Positions 12,873-23,886 of a stretch of 40,325 nucleotides of DNA are shown here, one piece after another. The DNA comes from Cercozoa sp. M6MM (Eukaryota; Endomyxa: Ascetosporea): assembly GCA_040357565.1 (NCBI GenBank), contig JBDODJ010000103.1; one strand, written 5' to 3'. A model generated the notes under the pieces. The model was given only the letters and a program-made list of their open reading frames with translations. It made no database searches and was not told where the DNA came from. Each line of letters begins with the position of its first letter. The stretch's first letter is position 1. A program made the position numbers and the translations under genes.

Positions 12873-13464
12873 TTTGTGGATATGGGCCCAAAAACGTTCG
12901 GCGTGAAAAGGAACCGAATCGACCGAGATGACGCGTTTGTGAACCGTCGCTTCGGCGAAACACGGACTGTGGGACAAATCGCTACTCACAACACGCGTCG
13001 TGAACGTGCCGAAAGCCTTCCCCCACGTTGTGCCTGCAGTCAACCTCAGTCGTCAACCAAGGCACGCCGGGTGCAACGCAGGCGGTCGTCTTCGGACTTT
13101 GACGGATCATGATACATGATAATTCTGCATGAGTCGGTGGGATCTACGCTAAGGTTTGACATCGCGTGTATGTACACTGTACAACTAAAAAAAAGTGCCA
13201 GCAGCGACTCTAAACCTAGCGTAGGTCGCACGGGTCAACGTAGCGAGAGTTGCTAGGGAGTCGGCGCGGCTGTGGTCGGTAGTGTTGTAGCCAGCCACGG
13301 TCCGATCGGACGAAATGACAATGTGAGTGTGCGTGTCGGTATGTGTGAGAATCAAAAGGAGTGATGTGTGCTTGCTGTGTGTGTGTGCTTTCGTTTGGTC
13401 TTTGTCGGGGTAGTAGTATGGTTCGTATGTTGTTCTCTCCTTCGAAGGTGGGGGGGGGGGCACC
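12873..13464. other. Intergenic stretch, no gene seen
   Basis: This region separates two minus-strand genes. It contains a GT/TG-rich part around 13319-13400 and a G run near 13451. I found no supported coding exon. It should include the promoter of the coiled-coil protein gene and the 3' end of the bHLH gene. Confidence 0.3.
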
Positions 13465-15954
13465 TCACCACACCTCGGCACTCGCAAAGTCGCTCGGGTC
13501 GAACAGCGGTGCCTCTGCTCAAGCGTCACATCCATATGAACTTACCTCCCTTACCCCATTACCCCCCTCCCCCAGAACAAAGTTGATACCCCCAAAGTAC
13601 GACGGGTTCGGGAAGTCGTTCTCGTCGAGACTGCACACGGGAGGGGGGAGGGGTAAAGGGGCATGAGAAAGGTAAGAAACAGTACGATGGGAAGGGCGAC
13701 GACGGCGACGGCGACGCCAACAACAACGACGACGACAGCGTCGAGCTGTCCTCCGTGTTTACTGCGGGAGGGGAGGGATAGAAAGGGTGGGGGAGGGGGG
13801 TAAAGGGGTACGCATGGTGACAGCACTCATGGCGCGTCGACGCGCACTGCTCGTTCGCTGCAGCGGCAACTGCGGCTCCTCGTTCCTGCAAGGGGAGGGG
13901 GAGGGGGGTAAAGGGGTGGGGTGGGGGCAAAAAGTGTACCCCTCTTCCTCCGGCGGGAACATGGTTTTCTTGCGCTTGCGTCGCTTCAGCGCCGCCTCGA
14001 CTACCTCATCCTACACCAGGGGGGGGGATAAAGGGGTAGCGGGGGTGAGGGGGTAAAACCTTGATATGCTGCGACAGCGAGTTGTGCAAACCGTCGTTTG
14101 AAGCTGTTCGTACTAGCACCGGCTGCACCCGGGGTATAGAGGGGGTAGAGAGAGCGAGGTATAGAGGGGTAGAGAGAGAGAGAGAGAGCGGGGTATAGAG
14201 GGGGGGGGGTAAAACTGTAGTACAGGCGCCGGCATGGCGCGCAGCGGTGGAACAGCGAACGACGAAAAACTTTGAGAACGACCACGTCGGTGCAGACTCT
14301 GGGGGGGGGGGGGGGGGAAGGGGGTAAGGGGGGGGGGGGGGGGGGGGTAAAACTACAGCATCTTCCTCAGCCGGTGGCACCACGCGACCGTCCAAATTGG
14401 CCTGTTGCACAGGGGGTAAAGGAAGGCAGAGGGTGGGGGTATGATACCGCCGCCAGTTTCGGCGTCAGGCCGGTCGACAAGTCGCCGACGCCCGTGTTCG
14501 TCGGCAGCGCCAAGGGCGGCGGCAAGTCCTGCTTCATCGCCTGGGGGGTATAGGGGGGTAAGGGGTATAGGGGGTAAGAGGGAGGGGTAAAGTCATACCG
14601 GTCGTCGCACAGGCGGCGGAAACTGCATCACCGGCGGCGGTTGGATGCCGCTCTTTGGTCTCTACCGGGGGGTGTAAGGGGTAAGGGGAGGTAAGGGGTA
14701 AGGGGTAAGGGGTAAGGGGTAAGGGGTAAGGGGTAAGGTAGGCAAAGGCTAAGGTAGGTAGGGGTAACGGGGGGGGGGGGTAAAACCGAACGAGGCGTCG
14801 TAGAGCCGCTCTGCGAACTCGGCGGCGTCAGCGCGCGCCGCTTCGGCGCCGGCAGCGTCGTTTCGCCGCTGTCGCACTCCTGTGTAGCCAGTACGTGTGT
14901 GTGTGGTCCATCTGGACAATCTCTGGTCCATTCTGTACGTAGGTCCATCTGTACCGTGCCGACTGGTCGGTAACGCGGCGTGATCGGTTCGCGCGGTTTC
15001 GTCGCTTGACGCAGCAGCTGCTGCCGCGCACTCTCTGCACACCGGGGGAGGGTAAAGAAGGGAGGGAGGGAGGGGGGTAAAACTACCGACTTCTTCCCGC
15101 GTCGGCGCCGTCCAGCGCGACTGCTGCGACGCGCGGTGCACGTAGTACGTGCCATCCGTGCCCTCCATAAGCTACACATGGGAGGGGGGGGGGGGNNNNN
15201 NNNNNNNNNNNNNNNNNNNNNNNNNNNNNNNNNNNNNNNNNNNNNNNNNNNNNNNNNNNNNNNNNNNNNNNNNNNNNNNNNNNNNNNNNNNNNNNAAAGG
15301 AGGCAAGGAGGGGTACAAGGGGTACCGCATGCTGTTTGGGCGCCTCATGCGGCGGCGGCGCGGCCGGGTGCATGCCACCTACCTCCGACAGACGTGCCTG
15401 TGGGAGGGAGTAAAGGGGAGTAAGGGGGTAAAGGGGGTGGACCTGCTGCATCTTCAACTGCGCGCGCAGCGATTCGATCTCATGCCGCATGTCGCACACC
15501 TGTAGCACGGGGGGGGGCAAAGAGAGGGAGGGGTAAAGAGAGGGTAAAGAGAGAGAGGGTAAAGAGGGGGCAAAGAGAGGGAGGGGTAAAGAGAGAGGGT
15601 AAAGAGAGAGAGGGTAGAGGGGGGGTAAAGAGGGGGGTAAAACAAGGCACCACTTGCCGCGCCGTGCGCAGAATGACGACCTGCTGCGCGCGTTTCTCCT
15701 GCACGTCCAGCACGGCGGCCAGGTCGTTGAACGCGTTGTTGATCGTCGAGCGGCGGTACTTTTCGCGCTGCGACTTCTGCAGTCGCTTGGCGCGTGCACG
15801 TGTGCTACTCCAAAGGGGGTGTCAAAGGGGGCAAGGGTGCGAGGTAAAAGCTACCCAGCAGGAGGATTGCCGCTATTGTTGTCGCTATTGTTGTTGTTGT
15901 TACTGTGGTTGTTGCTTTCTGTAGCTGCTGCTGTCGGTGCTGGCACGTTTGACT

Positions 15955-16005
<51 letters not shown>

Positions 16006-16015
16006 NNNNNNNNNN

Positions 16016-16064
<49 letters not shown>

Positions 16065-16711
16065 GTTATATTCTCATGCCCCCTGTAGCACCGGTCGTGA
16101 GCACCTTGGGAGGGTGCTGGAAAGCACCGGCGACCGACGCGTCTTCGTTGCCGTTAATGTACGTCGAACTGATCCAAGAGGATAGGGTACAGAAAGCAAG
16201 CGTAAGGGATAGGGGGTAAAGCTACGCCAGAGGAGGCAGCGCAGTGAAGGGCGGCGACATCACCGGCGCCTGCGGTGCCTGCTGGACCGTACATATTTTA
16301 TACATCCATCTGTATATATATATCTATATCAGTACAACAGTACTTGCGATGTCGAAGGCGGTGCAGGAGGCTGCGCACTCGGCGGAGGCTGTGCCGGCAT
16401 CGTCATTCCTGCGGGACACATCCGTATTCCAACCCCCCCTCCCCAAACAGAGACACACCAGCTCGTGTCGGTGCAGGCCGTGATGAGGCATGACCCGCGA
16501 ACTGAAACATCTTCAATACACACACACCCAACACACACACGCATTACAGGAAGTACCATCGGGGGATTCGGCGGCTGCTAAACATACATACAGACATGAG
16601 AACAGACGTCTCCCGAGAACTGAGAAACGCTACCTGAAAAAACGGCGGGTAAAAGCCATTCTGCGGCTGCGGGGCGAACGGCATCGCCGGAGGACTGCTG
16701 TGCACGCATAG
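13465..16711 (-). CDS. bHLH transcription factor with WW-like segment
   Basis: More than fifteen exons are traceable, ending in TGA at 13465-13467. Order from the N-terminus: Pro/Gln-rich exons (MPFAPQPQNGFYPPFFQ; MPAQPPPSAQPPAPPSTSQ), an Asn-rich exon, then a bHLH: basic region KSQREKYRRSTINNAF with the E-x-x-R-R pattern of E-box binders, helix 1 NAFNDLAAVLDV, a short loop, and helix 2 VVILRTARQ continuing into MRHEIESLRAQLKMQQ. After an assembly gap comes MEGTDGTYYVHRASQQSRW, then TAP, the second half of a WW domain. Then Ser/Pro-rich exons, a basic cluster LKRRKRKKTMFPPEEE, and an acidic or aromatic end. Introns are C-rich on the sense strand and several begin GTTTTACCCC. The N-terminal exon is not fixed. 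A nuclear regulator is inferred. Confidence 0.7.
14676..14784. repeat. GGGGTAA tandem repeats
   Basis: The plus strand carries a run of GGGGTAA units followed by a longer G run. It lies in an intron of the minus-strand bHLH gene, so the RNA reads CCTTACCCC. Related arrays recur at 15045-15085, 15402-15440 and 15508-15645. Confidence 0.85.
15196..15295. other. Assembly gap of 100 N
   Basis: One hundred N lie inside the bHLH gene, flanked by G-rich intron sequence. The gap probably hides the exon with the first half of the WW-like domain. Confidence 0.95.
15957..16062. repeat. (CA)n microsatellite with assembly gap
   Basis: A near-perfect CA run holds ten N at 16006-16015. It lies in an intron of the bHLH gene just upstream of the Asn-rich exon. 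Confidence 0.95.
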
Positions 16712-16978
16712 ATCAGTAAACAAGCACGAATACAGCTCATTAAACGCTCAGGGTCCATAGGTCAGTTCACACAACAAACAAGCTGGTTCAAAAATACAAA
16801 AAGGTCCGAAAACACGGAACTGCACAGCACACAAATTGGTCTCTGCATCTCTGCACGTGTGTGCTTAAACTATGTTTGCGTAACTGTGCGTGCGTACACG
16901 TTGTGCAGTGCTTATCCGCTTTATCGTGACCGAAAGCTCTTGGAAACACCGAGCAGGGGCACGCCATAGGCACGTCAC

Positions 16979-17700
16979 TTAGAAGCTCAAACCAAAGCTT
17001 TCGTGTCTGCCTTCGTTCTCACCTTCAAAGGGATGCGCAAAAGCAACAAGGAGAACGGAGCATCCGCACAAAAGAAACAGTTCCACACAACGCGGCCCAC
17101 CCACACAAAACCCCGAGACGGCGCTCAGGTCATTTTTGGATCCGCCAGCAGACAAGTCACGCACCTGGTCATCACGCCGGCACACGAGCACGATGCACGC
17201 TCGCTCCTGGAAGTCTCCCCAGGTGATGGGTGAGCAGTGATTTCTCAGATTTACAACCGGTCAACAGACACCAAGGAATCTGCACAGCCAGCCAGCTCCT
17301 GGCAGCGAGCACCCTAGATACACGTACTACACAGAAACGAGTGCTCCGCACCGCGCTAGGAGATCCTTTGCTCTTTCGGGATGATCGCGGGCTCTTTTCA
17401 AACGCTCCTTTTTCTGGGTCACTCGCCGATCAATCTGCTGTGTGACATGCTGCACAATGGGCTTGATTAAACCTTCTTACAACGTGTCGCTGTTGCCTTC
17501 CGATCGATCAGAATTCCAGTTCTGAGTTTTTTTGGCTGTCGGCCGGGTTTCCGGTTTGTTTTGGAGTTTTTGGAGTTGGAATTGAAGATGCGCAGCGTTT
17601 CGCCGAGTTTCGCGCGCGTTTCCCATGCTAGTGTAACTCTGGCACACATCGTACTTGTCCATTTGTTCAACTGCGACTCAGCAGCAGTACAGTAGAAGCA
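16979..17700 (-). CDS. Possible exons of an unrecognised minus-strand gene
   Basis: Two stretches look coding but could not be joined with certainty. One encodes LIKPIVQHVTQQIDRRVTQK followed by KERLKRARDHPERAKDLLAR, a charged helix. The other encodes ITWGDFQERACIVLVCRRDD and ends at a GT donor. Upstream, around 17480-17660, an open frame starts MDKYDVCQSYTSMGNARETR. These could be the 5' part of the bHLH gene or a separate small gene. No family was recognised. Confidence 0.25.
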
Positions 17701-17754
17701 GTTCGTCCGCGAGTCAGTTTTCGTAGTCTCAGTACGTCTCGACACCCCGCCCGT

Positions 17755-18022
17755 TTACCTCTTATGCAGAACACCCAGTTCCCAATCGAACAACCTCCTC
17801 GCTCGGTACGAGCTTGCGTGAAACCCTCGAACATGGGACCCCCAGTTCGCTTTGAAAATACTCTCGCTGTAGAGCGCGCACGCATCGGTGCCGAAAAGTG
17901 CCGCAAGTGCTAAACTGGCGCCTGTTGGAGGTCACGCCCGCATGCCGCGCCGTCACTCGCACCGTCAGATTCTCCAGTCGGAGCCACGTGCCAGTAGCGA
18001 GCTGCACACCTCCTACTTGCGC
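17755..18022 (-). CDS. Unrecognised protein, 3' exons (5' end unresolved)
   Basis: Two exons join in phase through an intron that ends near 17929. The first carries CAARYWHVAPTGESDGASDG and the second SLALAALFGTDACALYSESI, then FKANWGSHVRGFHASSYRAR and LFDWELGVLHKR before TAA at 17755-17757. The Arg/His-rich end is not a known motif to me. The start is unresolved: an acceptor near 18022 implies an upstream exon, and an ATG at about 18085 is a candidate. The gene is divergent from the hnRNP L-like gene. Confidence 0.4.
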
Positions 18023-18110
18023 CGACGCTCTACACTCGTACACTACTGCCTTCGCATACTATCACGACCCGTAGACAAAGTCATGTGATCGATATGGATA
18101 GAGTGGCAAG

Positions 18111-19735
18111 ATGCCCAGCAGCACTGCATCCAGCGTCGCGAGCGCAGAGGTATTTTTGTCGCACTCTATCAGTTCCTGTCACGTTTACTCGGGGTAGAGC
18201 ACCATGCCTCTCGTGGGCAAAGTTGCATTCGGCGGCGACAAGAGTGTACGTGTATTTAACTGCTTCTACGCTTGTAATGGGAATGTCGATGAAGTCAACA
18301 TACACTCGGACAGGATTTGCTGCGTTGGCGTCGTCACACTGTGCTCGGTGGCACGTCAAACAAGAAGTGCGATCACTACATTATCTGATGACTTTGTGAC
18401 TCTGTTCTATTCTTGTGCAGAGAGACCGAGCAGAAGGACACTACTGTCGACGAAGCGGCATCGATCGCCACTTCCGTTGCCAGCTGTACCCTGCAGAACC
18501 AACAAGTAACTTATGGCCCCCGTACATAATGAATGCCGTGATACTGTATCCTTATGTTGATTCACTGTAGCGCACAAGTGCTGCGGATACTCCGCCTCAC
18601 CATCGCCTGGGCATGACACAACTCTGCGTCTTTTTCGGAAACCTGCCGCCTCGAACGTCGTCGCTCGCACTGGGAAAGGCGCTCGAAGCTGCCCTTGTGA
18701 CTATATTTATAAACTGGACTTGGGCTGTCATGGCAACTAACGAACTTGTATGGTACGTGCAGGAAGCGGAGCCTTTGGACGTCTGGTGTAGTCGAGAACG
18801 CACGGCGTAATCTATTTTCTTGTTGACGGGCGAAAAGGAGGTGAATAATAGGAGTATGTATTCACGGTACAGTAATGGTGTCGAGACCTTTGGATTCGCG
18901 ACCTTTGCCGCACAAGCTGTGGCGGCGACGGCCAAGCAGCTTCCCATCCCTGTCGGAAACAGTACAATCTTGTTCTACCGTTCAAAAGGAGGGAATGTGT
19001 GCATATTTATGATAACACTCTTGGGACAGCCCACGTGTGGGGAGAAGAAGTCACGCTGTCGTCGCATGCGAGCAAAATGCCCAAGTTCTTGCTGCCGTTG
19101 GTATCGGCACCCAGGAATTGTACGAAGTGGTTGTTGTTGATTGCGTGCGTGTCTCTGTCAAAGGTGTGCGCCGCTCCATTGGAAGGAAGACAGTTGCACG
19201 TGTCGCAGGTCCCTCGTGACACCAACACCAATGCAGTGTACTGATGATTTGCCCGAGAGGAACCAACTTACTTGTTTTCATCTTACTGGCACTGGCACTT
19301 GGATGCAGACACGCTGTTTTTGCGCAATTCGGTGACGTTGTGATGGCCTCGGTTCTTCGCGGCCGCGGAAAGTACTGCTGCTTTGCTGTGTTTAGTTTGT
19401 TCAGTTCACTGTGCCTGATCATGGTGAGATTACTCTGGGAAACACAGTGGCGGCTGGATGCAGCGCCGCCGCTCGACGTCGCAAAGCTCGTCGCACCAGA
19501 CTGGCAAGCAATCGCTCACATATGCTTATGTCACTTTCGCCACTCGGTACCTGCATAAAAATAAAATCCATATGCATATAAATTGGATAAATATAATTTT
19601 AAAACTATTTTTGACTGCAGCGCGGGTGCCGATCGAGCTCTCCAACACGCACGTCGAAGTTCTATCGTGATCACTGGGTCTACTCTGCGTCTGGCTCGCG
19701 CCCACCGTCAGAATGTAGCTTCAATTGAAGTATAA
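18111..19735 (+). CDS. RRM protein related to hnRNP L/PTB
   Basis: Exon 1 (18111-18149) encodes MPSSTASSVASAE, and exon 2 continues in phase. Exon 2 holds an RRM with SVRVFNCFYACNGNVDEVNI and AITTLSDDF, which resembles hnRNP L RRM3 (RVFN, GNVEKVK, AITHLNNNF). After an acidic linker, TQLCVFFGNLPPRTSS and NGVETFGFATFAAQAVA form a second RRM, ending EEVTLSSHASKMP. A third RRM follows: RNP2-like QLHVSQVPRDTNTNAV, helix HAVFAQFGDVVMASVLRGRG, RNP1 YAYVTFATRAGADRALQ, and the last strand ITGSTLRLARAH, with stop TAA 19733-19735. Pre-mRNA splicing or stability control is the likely role. Some internal introns are not fixed, and one may be under 35 nt. The end overlaps a convergent minus-strand gene. 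Confidence 0.65.
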
Positions 19736-20084
19736 TGTGCTTGCATGCAGTACGTGTGACTTACTGGGCAGGTCTGGATGGCCAAGAAGTCCTGCGGACA
19801 GCGCCGCAGCTCGCTCTCGGTACACCTTATGACACTATCGCACACGTCGACTAATGCTCCCTGTCTGCAGACCCGGCGTCGTAGCAGCGTCAAGGAGGAG
19901 TAACCGTTGGTCAAACCGAGCTCCAGTTGACACTCTGACACATCGAAAACGATGTCGATCCTTGAACAGAACTAGCCCCTCACTTAGTTTCGATGCGAGC
20001 CGGACAATCCAAATGTCCGCCAGAATTGATTATACTACTGTCGAGTTTGTTGGGTGACCACTGGTCGATTTGGACGGTCCACAT
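19708..20084 (-). CDS. Small Cys-containing protein (hypothetical)
   Basis: ATG at 20084 starts MWTVQIDQWSPNKLDSSIIN. A join from 19984 to 19960 keeps phase and leads into IDIVFDVSECQLELGLTNGY, then LLRRRVCRQGALVDVCDSVI and ESELRRCPQDFLAIQTCP. The implied intron is only 23 nt, so the first join is doubtful. Reading through the next GT gives a stop at 19708; splicing there would extend the gene further under the plus-strand RRM gene. Five to six spaced cysteines suggest a small disulphide-bonded or metal-binding protein. The family was not recognised. Confidence 0.35.
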
Positions 20085-20247
20085 CAGACCGCAACACCCG
20101 TCAGCCGGCTGCTCGATGTTATCAACACTCGTTTCTTCGCCATTTTACTTAGAGGCCTGGTCGCTGCTTGTGAATAACCTGGTGGGAGTGCATCCAAGTG
20201 TATTATTGACAGATCGCAGTGACGCGGGGGTTGTTAAAAACCACAAA

Positions 20248-20388
20248 ATGCGTTTGCTGCTTGGCGCTCTTGTTGCACTTGTCACGTGCGCACACGCCTG
20301 GTCGGTCGCCGAGTACGCCAAAAAGGACGACGGTGCGTTCGAGTGGCGCGACACCTTCCAAAATGTACGTTGCGACAGTCTGATAGAC

Positions 20389-20446
<58 letters not shown>

Positions 20447-21627
20447 CGCGCCTTACCCTCTGTATTTGATGCAGGCTGTGGGCGATTGTCCACGCAAGCC
20501 AGGCGTCCAGTGGCGCGCCTCTGTGCTGCATGTCACGTCGCAGCGATGGCTCGACGAAACCTATGTCAACAAGGGTATCCTTAAGCACACTGACTGTATA
20601 TATTTAATATCTGTATTTTTTATGAATAATTGTATATTGTGCAGTGATCTGGCAGCACCAGCTCGCTGTGGTGGAGCCCGTGCAAGAGGATGAGCCTGTG
20701 TCATCGCGTACCTGGCTCATGTGGGCCACCGGCGGTGTACCTTGTGTCTCTACGTATCAGTCTGACTAAAAACTGAAGAATGATGCTGCTGCAGAAACAC
20801 CCGGCTCTGGACAAGGACTTTGACTTTGATGACTTTGAATTCAAGCGTCTCATCGACATTGCCTGCGCTTCGTGTACCTGTTTTTTCCTTCCCTTGTGTC
20901 TATCCTTGTCTGCAACATGGTACCTTGCTTTTCTTGGGCAGTGACACCGGTGGCGGGTGTGTACCAAGTGCCATACCAGCCGCTGCAGTGGAAGGGCGAG
21001 GATCGCAATCGCGGAGAGGTACTACTTCTAGCTCGAATGTGACATGGTCGAAACAGACATGACTTACTTCGTTTAGGACAACCTGATTGCTGCAACTTGG
21101 CGCTCCTTCATCGTACTTTGTTTGATTAATATGGTCAGTCAGTTCTTAGTATGGCTTGCCCCCCCCCCCCTCCTCCCACAGGAAGCCAGTCCGACGGAGA
21201 GGCGTGAGATGCCGCACCAGCTACTGCAATTCCCGATGGCCAAGACGGTTATTCGCGCCATGGACGCTGTGCAGCAGTGGGCACGTCGGTGTGTCCTATT
21301 TGTCAATCTGTTAATATATATATATATATATATATAAATATACATTGTATTAACGGTGAATAGAATGGACATGGTGCCGCCCGAAGACTTTATTCTCAGT
21401 GGTGCTTCCAAGCGTGGCTGGACCACTTGGTATGTTTGTACTCCACGTTGTGTACTCTAGGTTGTGTACTTTGTGTCTGTTGTGTACTATGTGTATGGAT
21501 GGTTGGCTGAGCAGGTTGGCAGCAGCCGTGGAAGGCAGCGTTGCACACGGCGGTCGCGTGCGTGCGCACCTGCCGGTGGTGCTGGACCTGCTGGACGTGG
21601 ATGCGCAGCTGCAGCGACACTTCCAGT

Positions 21628-21684
<57 letters not shown>

Positions 21685-23048
21685 CTCTCTCGTATCAGCA
21701 CATGCATGTGAGTCTGTTAACCTTTGTGTGTATGCGGGTAGGTCCTACAATGGCTGGTCCTTCGTGCTGAAGCCGTACAAGGAAGAGGCTATCACGGGCT
21801 ATCTCGGCACCCCTGAGGCCACCGAAATGCTCTCACATATTGGTACTCTGTTTTGACTGTGCGTGTGTGCAGCTACCGTCTAGTTTGCTTTGTGTGTCAG
21901 ACCCGGTGCATCGTCTGCGTGCCACCCATGGCAATGTACATTGCCTATGTTTGTGTGTCTTGAGCATGTGTACTGATGTGTGCACACTCATAGGGCGACG
22001 GAAACAACTACGACGACATGACGACGCTGATAATCTCGTCCACTGCCGATGAGTGTACTCTATACTTATATATATATAGATATATATATATATATATGTA
22101 TGTCTATATGTATGTATGTACATCTGTAGTATATGTGTATGCCTAGTCCTGCTTCCTGACGATGTGTCGCACTTCTGGCCGATGCGTCCGCGTGCACTCA
22201 ACCAGCTCGTACCCGTGTTGTCTCCTTGTTGCCATTCCAAATTATTTGTTTCCCTTCAGTCCAAGTCGTCGCCTTTCTTTGGCGTGTCCATGCAGCCCAA
22301 CTGGTATGCACTCTGGGCAAGCGAGATACTGTCCCTGTTTGTGTGAGTATGTCTGGTGCTGCAGCAACCACGCGGCCATCCCGTGCATGCCGGACCTACT
22401 CAAGCAGCTGACGCAGGTGACTCGCATGATCACGCGCGGTCAGGCACTGCCCAAGATCGAGTGGGTACTTGTCTCTACCCCACTACCCTCCCCCATGCCT
22501 TACCCTTAACTACCCCTAGAGTGTGAGCGAGCAAGGCGAGATCAAAGCCACTGTGGCCGAGTCGACTGCGCTGCCGACAAAGGTGTTGCTGTGGTCAGCG
22601 AGGTAAACCTTCCTCTGGCTTGCCTTTTGTCCCCGGATACAACACACACAGTACCATCCCCGGTGCCAAGCGTCGTGACTTCCGTATCGCTACGGGCACG
22701 CCTCCTTACGCCAATCCCATGTACACACATACGCGCACATGCATACATTTCCTTAGAGTAGACATGTGCTATCAATATTATAAGCAGTGTCTGGTCGTCG
22801 ACTTCGATTGAGCCAGTGCCGGGCACGCAGGGCCGCGTCTACCACGCGCTGCGCAAGGCGCCGGTTCGTGCCTGGCGCGCCTTCTTCCTTCAGTTCCGTT
22901 TCGGTGCCTTGCCCCTTTTCCCCTCTGGCACACTGTTCCATCTACTCTGAGTGCATTGGGTTTGCTGTTGATCGAGCAGACACGGGCGTGGAGGACGAGC
23001 CCGACTTCAAGGTCTCCACCGGCGTCAGCATTGTGGTATCGATATGTA

Positions 23049-23087
<39 letters not shown>

Positions 23088-23192
23088 ATGTGTTGCACGT
23101 ACTTCAAAACTGACCCGCCTGTCATGTAGCCTCTTGGACTGCCGTACGAAATGTGCGAGGGCGAGGAGTGCAACAACGCACCTTACGTCTAA
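20248..23192 (+). CDS. Secreted PqaA/AprA-family protein (alpha/beta hydrolase fold)
   Basis: Twenty exons from 20248-20364 to 23130-23192 close exactly to 1578 nt (525 aa). The N-terminus MRLLLGALVALVTCAHAWS is a signal peptide. Family landmarks are WQHQLAVVEP, WLMWATGG, VYQVPYQPLQW, the nucleophile elbow LSGASKRGWTTW with probable Ser218, the LPVVLDLL strand, YNGWSFVLKPY, the TADEFLLPDDVSHFW acid region, and PNCNHA with the probable catalytic His. The C-terminus is Cys-containing (YEMCEGEECNNAPYV). The family contains the bacterial PhoPQ-activated protein PqaA and Dictyostelium AprA, a secreted inhibitor of cell proliferation. Secretion is visible in the sequence; a cell-density signalling role is inference. 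Introns hold (GA)n, (CT)n and (TA)n repeats. Confidence 0.9.
20390..20441. repeat. (GA)n microsatellite in intron 1 of the AprA-like gene
   Basis: An uninterrupted GA run of about 50 nt lies on the sense strand, shortly upstream of the acceptor site of exon 2. Confidence 0.95.
21629..21690. repeat. (CT)n microsatellite in an AprA-like gene intron
   Basis: A CT run follows the donor after exon 9 (ending 21625). On the sense strand it is an extended pyrimidine tract. Confidence 0.95.
22064..22136. repeat. TA/TATG-rich simple repeat
   Basis: Alternating TA with TATG and TAGA variants, inside the intron between exons 12 and 13 of the AprA-like gene. Similar TA runs occur at 21310-21336 and 23041-23086 in other introns of the same gene. 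Confidence 0.85.
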
Positions 23193-23886
23193 CTAAAGTG
23201 TTCATGCCCACGCGTTCGAGTTCCTCGTGATCGGTTTCGTTCGGTTTCCTCCCTCGTCGTTTGCGCAAACAAAAGGCAAACTAGGAACAATTGCGACAGC
23301 ATAAAGCCTAGCGTAGATCTTCATAGTACACCGCCCCGTATTCCGTTCGTCTCGTCTGCCGGTCAGCGCCGTCCACGCTATAAGGCCTTGGTAAATTGAG
23401 GTAAGGTACTTTGAAAAAAACTAAGAAACGTAAGAAAGTCTGTACTTGGAGGGAGAGCGGCCAAGTGTCAGTTAGAAAGACACCCGCCAGATGTTTTTAT
23501 TGAGTAGGGCCTATGGAAAGGCGGAGACAACTGGTCCTAGAGAGATCAGATTACCTGGTCGAGAGAGAGAGAGAGCCCTTCTTTGAGTTTAGCTGCAAAA
23601 AGCCTGCTCAAGGCTTCCCTACTCAAACACAGGTGTTCCACGGTCTGGACAGTGGGTCAGGTACCAGCGAACACACATCTAAAACTTCCGCACCTCTCTT
23701 GAGGTTTTTTGTAAGTAAGATCATGCTGTAACATAACCAAAAGCAACACAAGCTAGCGCCGCTACACTTTCGTCGAGATTGTCGGCGCATGCTCGTCTGT
23801 ATACACTGGCACGCCGCAGGGAGGGGTAGTTTTAGACACTCGTTTCCGCAGCTCTAGGCACCAAGCTCGCCTGTGCAAGAAGCAAG
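23193..23886. other. Intergenic stretch, no gene seen
   Basis: This tail-to-tail spacer of about 690 bp lies between the AprA-like gene and VPS26. A short GA run sits near 23561. I found no supported exon or RNA gene. Alternative downstream splicing of VPS26 could use its far end. Confidence 0.35.

Noticed and set aside
14676-14784. GGGGTAA array as a telomere or internal telomeric repeat
   Set aside because: It lies within a well-supported intron of the bHLH gene, units vary in length, and similar runs recur in many introns. It fits intron low complexity better than a telomere.
19343-19558. Open frame starting MASVLRGRGKYCCFAVFSLF, read as a small membrane protein
   Set aside because: Its first residues are the end of the third RRM helix-strand segment (FAQFGDVVMASVLRGRG), and the hydrophobic part is the following intron. 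The RRM resumes at YAYVTFATR.
19400-19560. Minus-strand exon VPSGESDISICERLLASLVRR continuing the small minus-strand gene
   Set aside because: It keeps phase but lies opposite the plus-strand RRM exon, which has clear RNP1 similarity. It is probably an antisense shadow.
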